From positions 67,275,934-67,339,933 of the forward strand of contig NC_088794.1 in assembly GCF_011386835.1 (NCBI RefSeq): DNA of 64,000 bases, read 5' to 3'. Under the pieces are notes generated by a model that saw only the letters and a program-made list of their open reading frames with translations, was not told the origin of the DNA and did no database searches. The first letter of the stretch is position 1. Each line of letters begins with the position of its first letter. Origin of the DNA: Chrysemys picta bellii (Eukaryota > Chordata > Testudines > Emydidae). Both the position numbers and the translations under genes were made by a program. Of the stretch, positions 54,976 through 64,000 are shown piece by piece.

Positions 54976-55639
54976 TGCCCCCAACTTAACAGGACACAGC
55001 TATCAACTATTCATTATCTTACTTGTACTAGAAGAGGTTGCAGTACAACCGGAATAGCATTGCTATCTGCTTTTCATTCCCCTCTAGTGTTAGGCAAGAG
55101 GGTCCTTGTGGAGCTGTTTGTGTAAGTACATCGGGATGTCCCTTGAATCCTTCTGAGAGATCTCAATGAAAATGTCATGGAGATACTGTATAATCCTCTC
55201 CCAAAGTTTTCTAGGGATGGCAGCTTTATTTCTTCCTCCATGGTAGGACACTCCCCCATGCTAGTTGGTGATAACTTCACCAGGTATCACTGCAGTACAC
55301 AGGCTAGCAGCATAGGGGCCTGGGCAGCTTTGGGATGCCAGCAACAGCTGTGCTCTCTGTGCCTTTGTTTCGCTGAGGAGTGTGATATCAGCTAAAATCA
55401 CCACCACTTGTGGAAAATGGTGCTAGAATTCAGTGCCATTGCCCTATACTCAGTTTCATGCAACCCAACAATTGCCTCCTCATTTCCCTCACCTCTAGCG
55501 GGCCATACTCACCATGTCTGGACCTGTGAGTGGTTCCATGCACAAGCACTCTGAAGCAGAAGTGTCAATAAGCGTGTCTTGTTTAAAACTTTAGGGGAGC
55601 TAGGAAGGCAGTTCTGAATCTTAAATTTCACTTTCTGTT

Positions 55640-56190
55640 GTGACTATATTGACAGTGATATCCCTGTGTGTTATATCTGCAGCTGCTGCTGTTGTGGCTT
55701 TGGGGGGTTCCCCTTCCACAACCACGGAACGCCCAAATGAGATAAGGAGGAGAAAAAAGAGGACTCAGGATAACATGTTCAGTGAGAGCCTGCGAGCCAG
55801 TGCTGCATCAGACTGTGAGCATAGGGCCTGGAGGGTGAACACTGTAGACAGCCTGAAGAAGGAAAGAGCAGACAGGAGAAAGGCCCAGCAGGAAAAGGAG
55901 AGGGAGATTCACCAGGATATAATGGGGTTTCTCTGGCAACAAACACAGATGCTACAGACTCTTGTGGATCTACAGGTTTAACAGTTATGGGCTCAGCTTC
56001 CTTTGCAGTCCATGGAAAACTCCATTACAGCACCTCCCTATGCCTCCCCATAACTTTCCCATGGTATCTGGGGATGCGTCCCTATCCCTACCATTCCACC
56101 CTTGAGAACATTAAGGACAACCACAGCTTCATGTACACTGACATATTCCTTCCCCTTATTAAGTTCTGTTTCATTAATTTATTAAGGTTT
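55640..56190 (+). pseudogene. Harbinger Myb/SANT-like gene, C-terminal part (broken)
   Basis: The 113-codon plus frame (55640-55981) contains RRRKKRTQDNMFSESLRAS, AWRVNTVDSLKKERADRRK and DIMGFLWQQTQMLQTLVDLQ. This is the basic nuclear-signal-like block and Glu/Arg-rich coiled coil at the C-terminus of the reptile Harbinger Myb/SANT proteins. A stop follows LQV, and a second frame at 55987-56193 continues the homologous tail (YHSTLENIKDN). About 600 bp between this exon-like piece and the N-terminal part (54976-55639) have no clear match and could be an intron. Identification is from remembered family sequence. Confidence 0.75.
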
Positions 56191-56603
56191 TAATGTATTT
56201 GCTTTTAAATTGCACAGTTTTCTTTGCACTGATTTTGTTACTTTATAAAATTCCATTATTTGGAAAATAATTCACTGTTAGTTCCCAGAATGCTGCTGGA
56301 TGCCTATCAGTTCTGAAAGTACACACTTACTTGTTGTTGTCCAGTTCAACAACTCTTAGGATCACTGACAAATACAGTGCATTAAAGATAAATTTACAGC
56401 AAATTTACATTAAATTTAAATTTACAGAGGTGCATTGACAGTGTCATATTCGTTGATGTACACCACGCACCATACAATTCCTAAAGGCCCCAAAACAGCA
56501 CAGGTAGAGCACAGTATGCTACAACACATTACTGTGACTCACTGTTAAAGTGTTCTTTCAAAGCCTCCCTGAGGCGTATAGCTCCACATTGAGTTCTTCT
56601 AAT

Positions 56604-57028
56604 CAGGGCTGGCTCCAGGCACCAGCCTACCAAGCTTGTGCTTGGGGTGGCACCTGGAGGGGGGCGGTGAGGCGCTCCGGCTCTGGCTCCAGCTGCCAGG
56701 GAGAGCGGAGCCGCAGTGGGCTCGCTGCCCTCCCCCGGCGCTCTGGCCGCCGGGGAGAGCGGAGCCCCGGCCGGGCTCGCCACCCTCCCCCCCGCACTCT
56801 GGCAGCCAGGGAGAGCGGAGCCCCGGCCGGGCTTTCCGCCCTCCTCCTGGGGCTCCGGCCGCCAGCGGAGCCGCGGCAGGCTTGCCACCCCCCCACCCCC
56901 CCGGTGCTCCGGCCAGTCAGGGAGAGTGGCCTGCAGCCGGGCTCAGCGCCCTCCCCTGCCGCGCTGGGGGGGAGGGGCAGCAGGAGGCTTTTTTGCCTTG
57001 GGCGGCAAAAAAGCCAGAGCCGGCCCTG
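56604..57028. mobile_element. hAT MITE with internal GC-rich minisatellite, inside the Harbinger transposase
   Basis: The ends cagggctggctccaggca and agagccggccctg are inverted, and identical cttctaat copies flank it (56596-56603, 57029-57036). The right end also contains a short hairpin (ttttttgccttgggcggc aaaaaag). The middle (about 56690-56970) is a GC-rich tandem of about five units of roughly 55 bp, each with gggagagcggagccccggcc-type and gccctccccc-type text. The many overlapping frames of 70-186 codons on both strands come from this repeat and are not genes. Confidence 0.93.
56690..56970. repeat. GC-rich minisatellite, about 5 x 55 bp
   Basis: Successive units begin with gccagggagagcggagcc-like text and end with cctcccccggcgctctg-like text. 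Units two and three are the most similar. Copy number may vary. Confidence 0.85.
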
Positions 57029-58060
57029 CTTCTAATAGCCCTTGTGTCTGGCTGTTCAAACTCAGCAGACAGCTACTCCACCTTCCATCATAGTGGCAAC
57101 GTTCCATGCTTTGCTTCACAGATATTATGCAGGACACAGCAGGCAATTATAACCCTAGTGTTGTTTTTTTTCACAGAGATCCAATCTTGTGAGTAAACAA
57201 TGCTAGTGTCCCCTCATTCTACCAAAAACACATTCAACTTTCATTCTGCACCTGCTAAGCCAGTAGTTGAATCTTTCCTTGGTGCTGTTGAGGTGCCCAA
57301 TGTACAGCTTCATGAGCCAGGGGAGCAAGGAGGAGATTGGGTCCCTTAGGATCACTCTGACATTGCAATATCTTCAATGATAATGCGCCTGTCAGGAAAG
57401 AAAGTCCCTGCTTGTAGTTTTCTGAACAGTCTGCTTTCTTAAAGATATGAGCATCATGCACCTTCCCTGGCCAGCCAACATTGATTTGGCGAAGCACCAA
57501 ACACATGAATAACAGTAAAAAAAATAGGCCTTTCTGTTGATGTACTCTGTGGCAAGGTAGTCTGGTGCCAAAATAGGGATGTGTATGTTGTCTATTGCTC
57601 CAGCGCAGTTCAGGAATCTCATTGCTGCAAATCTATCCACTATGTCTTGCATATTGCCGAGAGTCACAGCCCTGCATAGCAGCTGATGATTAATGGCCCT
57701 GCACACTTGCATGACAATGGCCCTCACAGTGGATTTTCTAACTCCAAAATGATTTCCCACTGGTAGGAATCTGGTATTGGAAGTTTCCACAATGCAATCG
57801 CTACTCACATCTCCACTGTCAGTGGAGCTCTCATTTTGGTTTCTCTGCTCTGGAGGGCTAGGACAAGCTCAGCACACAGATCCAGGACCGTGGCCTTGCA
57901 CAGCAGAAATTACTGAAGCCACTGCTTGTTATCGCAAGCCTGCATTACAATGCAATCCCACCAATCAGTGCTCATTTCTCAGGCCCAGTAGCAGCACTCC
58001 ATCATCTGCAGCTGCCCACAGCAATCTGTCCTCCAAGAAACTGTCATGTTCTCCACTGAT

Positions 58061-58518
58061 TCGCTTCTTCTTACAGCACTGCAAATACCAGGGGATCATG
58101 CATCCCATGCTTGCAATGCTTATGACAATAGTGCAGAGCTGTGCAGGTTCTATGCTTCCATCAGAACTCGTGGACAGTGAGGAGGGCCATGGGAGTTCAT
58201 GGTATTTTTTTAAAAATGACATTATGGGATGTAGACAGTTGCACACTGGGAAGTTGCTCCCAGTCACCCCTGTGTGACTCATTTCTGCCCCACTGTGCAT
58301 TTCCAAAACTTCCAAAAAGACAGTGTGCAGGATGGTGGCCAGTTGCACACTAGGATACCTACCTGTAATATACTGCATTGTGCATCAACACAAGCACGCC
58401 TGGTGAGTGTGTGCAGCACCTACATGAGCCAAGAATGCATTCGCACAAGTGATACTAACTGTGATGGCTTTATGCTGATGTAACTTGCATCAACAAAAAT
58501 GTGTAATGTAGACATGGC
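58061..58518. other. Harbinger subterminal region, right side
   Basis: The sequence lies between the transposase N-terminal coding relic and the inner right end (gtgtaatgtagacatggcc). The 137-codon minus frame at 57965-58378 reads through the region, but I cannot match its N-terminal half to a family; it may be transposase leader. Confidence 0.5.
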
Positions 58519-58756
58519 CTCAGTCAAGAGTATGAAGAAAAGCATGCTCCTGACTGACACAGCTATGCCAACAAAACTCCCAGTGTAGACGCAGCTATTC
58601 CAACAGAAGAGTGCTTCTGCCAGCATAGATAAGTCACTCAGGGAGATGATGTTCCTACACTGGCAGAAAAACTCCTATCAGTGTATGCTGTCTCTATGGT
58701 AAGGAGCTACACCATCATAGCTATGCCGACATAGACTTTGTAATGTAGACATACCT

Positions 58757-59060
58757 TGAGTGTATATTTTCCTTAATGGATATATTTATTCCCAGGTACC
58801 ACATGTTTCTTTTCTCCCTAATTAAGGGCCCAAACCTACAGTTGTTACTCAGAACTCCCATTGAAGTCAGAGGGGCATTTGACTGTAGGTAGATAGTAGT
58901 ATCAGGCTGTGTATATCTTCTCCTTTAGACACCAATTCAGCAAAGAACTAAAGCATGTGCTTAACTTTTATGAACATGAATAGTTCCATTGACTTCAATA
59001 AGACAACATGTGCTTAAAGTTAGCATGTACAGAAGTTCTTTACTGAACCAGGGCCTTGCT
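58757..59060. repeat. Two palindrome-family relics
   Basis: At 58830-58915 (cccattgaagtcagagggg centre) and 58925-59055 (ccattgacttcaataagaca centre, arms caaagaactaaagcatgtgc and acatgtgcttaaagtt, closing cagggcc) are members of the dispersed gacttcaatg family. Confidence 0.6.
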
Positions 59061-60892
59061 GAACACTCCTAAAGAAGCCCTCATGGCAGATCAGTTGTTA
59101 ATTTAATTTCCTATCCCATTTTTCCACATACAAAGAAGCAAATTGAACCAAGCACCAGCTAAAAATGATTGGCTCATAGTTCTATGATTTTGTATGATTG
59201 TCACTGTGGTTACAAGAAGAAAAATATTTACCTTAATACCAAAAGAAAGAGTCCACTATTGTTTCAAAGAGTCCAGTAATCAAATTGCAATAGTAACAGA
59301 TTACTGCTGTCATGTTTCTTTTTTCCCCAGGTTCTGATTTCTCTGCCTGTCTCTGGTTTTATTCTAGTAAGAGATACCTACTGGCTCATTTTGCTCAGGT
59401 CATCTAGGAGAACTTACATGGGCCAATAGTTTCCATTACATTTAGCTCTTCTCTTGTCTTTTGCAGCTAAATGAAATGATATGGTCTGAACTCCACTGGA
59501 GTCAGTGAAGTTACACCAGGACAAAATGTGGCCTGTTATTTAAACTGCATCATAGAAGCCTGCCACAGTGTTGTTTGCTATCTGAATAACAAAAAAAATA
59601 GTTTAATCAACAGCTTTATAACAGCTGGTAGGCAAATAAATACTTGATATCAAAATATCAGGCCAGCTCCTAAACCCTCACTCAGGTCCCTTTGTACTGC
59701 AGGAGCAATTCAAAGGAACCTGAAGCCAGTCATAGGTGGGCAGCTGAGGATTCCCCCACTATGAACAAATTCTCAGCTGACGCTAAGCCAGCAGAGCCGC
59801 TTTCCACCAACTGCTCTCCCTCTCACTCTAGCAGATAGGGCTAGATCTGGAGTGCAGCAAGCCTAAGACAACAGAGCAATCCCTAAGAAACTGTTCCAAC
59901 CAGTCTAGGTTAAAGCGGCCCTGAGGCTACTCTGACATTTGCCAGGGGCTATTTTGACCCCCAGGCAGTCCCAGCATTGGGAGAATTGGAAAGGTAGCCT
60001 AACGTGAGCCATCTTTGTGTGTCCCCTGCCCAGCTGTGCCAAGTGTCAGCATGACTTGGCAGCAGAGAGGAATCAGACCATACAAAATAAAATTTTTAAT
60101 GAATCATGGAACATATCTCACTTCCATTCTGACACTGAACTCCCTCTTACACCCAGTCCAGCTGAGACTGGCTCAAGCTAAGATCCTGGTTCTGTATTGC
60201 TTACTGAAAGTTTTGTCTGGAGAAGGATTACAGAAACAGGCACAAAATACAGCTATTATAAAGTCTTCCTGAAATAGCTTAAGATCTATTTTGTTTTTAA
60301 ATAACAGAACCTAACTTGTCTTCAAACTATGAGTAAATTGTGAGTCCATTAAAGGGTGTTCTCTATGTACCCCAAGCTGTCAAAGTAACAAGTGCAATGC
60401 GTGAGGCTTGCTAAATACATAATATTTCCTGATATTCAGGGAGACTACAAGAAAACAGAAACATTCTGGTGCTTTGAAGGAAGACTATGCCTTGGTGGGA
60501 GGGGTAGCTAGTATCTGAGTGGGATTAGGACTCCTGTCGATTTTCATGTTCATGGTACAAGGATGGAATGTACATAATCGAGACTGGTTTTAAGGCTGGT
60601 ACAAAAAAGAGAAACTACATCAGGGATAAAAGGAGTTAGAGAATAAAGAGCATAGTAAAGATGAACACAACAGGACACGATAGACTATGGGGAAAGGCGT
60701 CATTGAACAAAATCCTGTATGCTGTTGGGCAACTACCCTTGTAGTGGAATAGGATACAGAGAGCTTATTCCTCACAACAGGGTAAGATTCCAAATCTATT
60801 ACTGAAAAGAAACTAGGTTACCACCCTAACTGGGGCACTGTGACTCCAAGAGGACGTGGTCTACTACTTTAGATACCTGTCAGGCTCTGATT
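59061..60892. other. Unclassified; one palindrome relic near 59.47-59.53 kb
   Basis: No gene or named repeat recognised. A gaactccactggagtcagtg core lies near 59488. The 85-codon frame at 60015-60272 has no motif. Confidence 0.4.
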
Positions 60893-60926
60893 GTGTGGTG
60901 CGCGCGCGCGCGCACACTCACACAAC
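60893..60926. repeat. (CG)n/(CA)n alternating tract
   Basis: A CG run of about 7 units (60900-60913) within a longer alternating purine-pyrimidine stretch that continues into CACA. It is rare in methylated vertebrate DNA because CpG decays, and is a candidate Z-DNA former. Confidence 0.9.
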
Positions 60927-61894
60927 CTTTACCAAAATGTTAACATTGTTTTTAATCTTTCAAAATACGTGTTCAGTTTAATCAAAAGGTTTAGAAATGC
61001 TCTAATTGTGAGATTTAAAGCTGAAAATGTGTAAGCATGAAGATTCTTTATGTATTTAGAGTTACAGGTGAGATCAAATCAGCCCTCTAATGGGGCCGTA
61101 GTTATAACCTTTACTGGAAAATCTACCTCTCCATGTCTACCCTACCCGTCTTCAGCCCCAAGATCCTGGTCTTACAGGTCCAAAAGTGCTACAAAGGAAG
61201 ATCTCTGTTAGCTATCAGCTATAGAATGACACCTTATGCTCTTTCTAAGCTGCAACCAGCCAACAGAGGGTAATATGCTCTCACACACAGAGATATGTGT
61301 CAAAGCCTGCTCCCAAAGAAGTCAATGACAAAAACAAACTCCCATTGACAAAAACAGGAGCAAAATTGGGCCTATAACTGCAGCTTAAATCAGTTGGAGC
61401 ATGATTTTGCCCCAAACTATCCACAACAAAAATGAGTATCTTTGCTTTATTACAGTCTAGTCTCTTGTGATAGCTGCACAAGAGTTTTAAAGGAGAAGTA
61501 ACTGTACGGAAAGTTGAAGAATTAGCAACAAGCTACTTTTGAGCTAGAGGGAGACAAAGAAGGGTTGGCCAATTTCAGACTGTTAAATCAGAGGAATTTC
61601 TAGAGACAAATAATTCAAAAACAACTGGAAGTTTCCTCAACCTTTGCAGAAACTTTCTTTCACCTTCAAAGTAAATGTGACAATTCTCAGGTGAAACTAA
61701 TTTTCTAAACCAAAGAGAGGCAAAAATAGGGCTTACGAATAAGGGTAGCGCTTTCCTCCTTAACTGTGGAAATGTTGCTGCATATGTGAAGGATGCAAAC
61801 AAGGAAGGACAGCATTACAAGGAGGTATAAGTATGAGCAACTGGATGAAATAAAGAGAAAATTTCCGCTGAATAACCGGAGAAATTGGTAAGAT
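60927..61894. other. Unclassified; palindrome relic near 61.3-61.4 kb
   Basis: Nothing coding. At 61305-61420 caaagcctgctcccaaagaa and caggagcaaaattgggcct flank gaagtcaatgac / tcccattgac words. Confidence 0.4.
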
Positions 61895-62022
61895 ATATTA
61901 GATCAAGGGGAATTGAGGGAACCCTCATAGCATGGGATATTTAAATTTAGGCTAGACAAATCACTAGAGAAAGGACTGCATGGAACAATATTTCATCAGC
62001 ATGGGGGACTGGTTAAATGTTA
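61895..62022 (+). mobile_element. CR1 LINE 3' fragment, plus strand
   Basis: The words atatttaaatttaggctaga, caaatcactagagaaagga and catggaacaatatttcatca, then gcatgggggactggtt, follow a CR1 3' region, but the final agatgatc...tctatga part is missing. Confidence 0.75.
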
Positions 62023-64000
62023 AGTGATAGGTGTTTTTTATGTTGAATCTGTGTCACTCTTTGATGAATCAAGCAATGTAATTGTAAAGTACTCTTTCCT
62101 AGCAAATATGTCATTGGTCTGCTGGCTTCTAGAAAGTCCTCAGATAAAACCTTTGTTGCAGGGAACTTTCTTAACTTTCCATCAGTGATTTTATACCATT
62201 TTAACATTTTGAGATAAAGCTGATCTGACCCATATGCCTTACTGATTTCCACTCACCTTTTCTAATGTGGCCTAAAATTTCTTCACTATCTTTCCTGTTG
62301 TAGAAAATGTGTATATCATAACAATTTTGGCCAATATATGCCCCGTGAACACTAAAGCAAGGAATTTATTGCAGTTTTTTGTATTCACTCGCCTTCTTCC
62401 TCCGTCACTAAATAATTCCTGTTGCCTCTTACAAGCCTTATTGATTCCATCAATGACCTTTTGCTCTTGTATATACTTGAGCAGCATTCTCATTACTGCC
62501 TTGATTGTTCTGTGTGATCTGTCCTAATTCTTGGGGGCTGACAGGATTGAAACATTGTAGACCAAATCCTGCCTTCAATTACCCCATGCCTAATTTGGCC
62601 CAGAGAGAAAAGACCACACTCTCTCTGCTAGTATAAATCAACATATCTCCATTGAAGTCAATGGGACTATATTGACTTACCATAAATAAGGGCCTAGCTC
62701 AGAAACTTTTCAAGATAGCTTTCTAAATGAGTAGGTGTGTGTGATTGTGGCAGCATACCTCATTAGTTTGCCTCAGGAAATAAAAAAGTCAATGGCTGAA
62801 AAAAAACCAAGAATATCCAAATACATTCACTCTATGGATTCTTACTGAAAGAGTTGACACTTGGGGTTTTATTCTATGCTCTAAGGCAGTGTTCGTTTCA
62901 TCTGTCCGACTCATGGGGCAGGTTTTCTTTCCTTCTCTGGTAATTAGGAATTCTCTCACTTTTAACTTTACTAAATTGATAGAATCATGTGATCCTGACA
63001 TTCCAAATGACTAAGACCTTAAAGAGGAAATGAGGCTACCCACACATTGATGAGATGAGAACTATGAACCAAATAGATGGTCGGAAAAGTGTTGTAGGTA
63101 CAATGCTTTGTATTTGTCCTTATTAGTGGTGTGGCTGGAGCTTGCTTAAATGAGAGACTGGATTTCTAGAGCTGGGAAGTGAGTGGGAAATGGAAAGAAT
63201 TGCTAAAACTAATACTGCACTAATAAAATCATCCACCCAAGATCATGGAGGAATTTATCATGTATCTATAGTTGGGCTAGAACTTTTAGGCCTATACATA
63301 GTTTCATGTAATCAAAAATAAGATTTCTTGTGTTTTCATCTCAAATGTTGAAACCATTGAATTAAGATTCCATGGGTCTAAAGATATTCCCTTAGTAAAC
63401 TGAACATCAGCACATTCAGTACAATACATCAATTTTTGAAAACTGAAGCTCCCTACCAAATAATCAACACTGTTTATCTTTGAAATATGGCTTGGATTTT
63501 TGAAAGAGAAATGTTTAGCACTTCAGAATATTTTATGGGTGAGGGTTTACAAGGCAAATGAGAGAAGTGGGTATAGTCATAAATTGACCATAGTTTAATG
63601 CCAACACATAATTTTATGCATAATTCCTTCTTGCAGCATGCTATGTAAAAAATCATGATTGGCTCTTAAGGAAGAGGCTCAGCAATGCTATTCTGGGCAG
63701 CTTTGTTAGAGACCCTTGTAGTTTTTCCACAACATCTTGCACCCAGGACAATGGAGGAGGGAAGATGCCAGCTGTACCAGTCTTAGGGCAGCATCTGCTG
63801 GTTATTTCACGGATCAACATAAATGGATGTCATGGAAGATGCTGTTTGCTTTGTCTTCCAGACAAAGGTAACTGTTGAATCAATGACTTTCAGAGCTGGA
63901 TTGGGGATGGAGGGAGGCACAGGAACAACCATACAGAATTCAAATAACATCCCATGATGATAAACATGGGGGAGGCCCAATGAACCTTAGATCAAATTAA
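62023..64000. other. Unclassified; palindrome relic near 62.56-62.70 kb
   Basis: No recognisable gene. A relic with ctccattgaagtcaatggga at its centre and accaaatcctgccttcaatt / ataaatcaacatatctcc arms lies at 62555-62695. The rest, to the window end, holds nothing I can name. Confidence 0.4.

Larger units (their letters stand above)
56529..58060 (-). pseudogene. Harbinger transposase gene (DDE nuclease), broken by a hAT insertion
   Basis: On the minus strand, pieces in shifted frames are co-linear with HARBI1-like transposases: DWWDCIVMQACDNKQWLQ (about 57905-57960) with FLLCKATVLDLCAELVLAL; GVRKSTVRAIVMQVCRAIN (about 57690-57755); GAIDNIHIPIL (57570-57602), carrying the first catalytic Asp; GKVHDAHIFKKA (57435-57470), the second Asp; RCRMKVECVFGRM (57216-57253), the Glu block; and ACCVLHNICEAKHG (57103-57145). 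All three DDE residues are still encoded, but frames shift at least three times and in-frame stops occur. The hAT MITE at 56604-57028 splits the last codons, after which LREALKEHFNSESQ and a stop complete the C-terminus. The enzyme excises and inserts the element. Confidence 0.88.
53223..58756. mobile_element. PIF/Harbinger transposon relic with two genes and two nested insertions
   Basis: The outer left end (ggcttggttgtcacttaaac) and outer right end (tttgtaatgtagacatacct) are imperfect inverted repeats with TGA on both sides (53220-53222, 58757-58759). A second pair of ends lies inside: tgtctacacttacatttgtc from about 53329, and gtgtaatgtagacatggcc ending at about 58518. So an inner, coding Harbinger may have landed in a 340-bp Harbinger MITE. 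Between them lie a Myb/SANT-like gene (plus) and a transposase gene (minus), converging, the standard two-gene content of PIF/Harbinger. A solo LTR (53575-54352) and a hAT MITE (56604-57028) interrupt it. All frames are broken. Confidence 0.85.

Noticed and set aside
56550..57196. Overlapping 125-186-codon frames as genes
   Set aside because: They arise from a GC-rich minisatellite inside a hAT MITE; their repetitive peptide text follows the DNA repeat.

Overview
The window looks like nuclear DNA of a turtle (Testudines). It is AT-rich, shows no operon-like or dense gene structure, and is packed with amniote-type repeats. The most diagnostic are two tRNA-derived SINEs of the turtle pol III type, several CR1-clade LINE copies with typical sauropsid 3' ends, a Penelope-like element, hAT and PIF/Harbinger DNA transposons with their short derivatives, and CORE-SINE/MIR-like relics. 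The turtle assignment rests on remembered repeat families, not on a database search.

I found no convincing host gene, exon, tRNA or rRNA gene. Every recognisable reading frame belongs to a transposable element, and all of them are broken. The longest frame (328 aa, 26336-27322) is an artefact of a GC-rich hAT element. The window is best read as intergenic or intronic DNA.

Layout. 1-279: right end of a hAT element cut by the window edge. 0.8-1 kb: LINE 3' end. 3.9-7.0 kb: a long minus-strand CR1 with relics of ORF1 (coiled coil plus SGNH/GDSL esterase), endonuclease and reverse transcriptase, split by about 490 bp of other sequence. 8.5 kb and 15.2 kb: short hAT elements with perfect 8-bp target duplications. 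15.85-16.56 kb: probable LTR. 16.8 and 30.3 kb: tRNA-SINEs. 18.1, 29.2 and 48.0 kb: three same-orientation copies of a Harbinger-like MITE with strong internal hairpins. 25.1 and 37.3 kb: other Harbinger-like palindromic elements. 26.3-27.3 kb: 1-kb GC-rich hAT. 38.2 kb: 103-bp hAT MITE. 40.1-42.2 kb: minus-strand LINE reverse-transcriptase relic interrupted by a Penelope-like element. 43.8 kb: TA-flanked mariner-like MITE. 47.6-48.3 kb: CR1 fragment with a MITE in its tail. 49.7-51.3 kb: a 1600-bp fold-back hAT whose two ends derive from the same terminus. 53.2-58.8 kb: a two-gene PIF/Harbinger relic (Myb/SANT gene on +, transposase on -) carrying a nested solo LTR and a nested hAT MITE.

What ties the window together is nesting. 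Insertions with intact target duplications sit inside older elements, so relative ages can be read: LTR and hAT inside Harbinger, Penelope inside LINE, MITE inside CR1. Spread across the rest are many short, decayed palindromes built around a core like tgacttcaatggg, and a second AT-rich palindrome family. No previously undescribed multi-gene system was identified. The strongest leads are the fold-back hAT, the hairpin covariation in the MITE, and the two-gene Harbinger.
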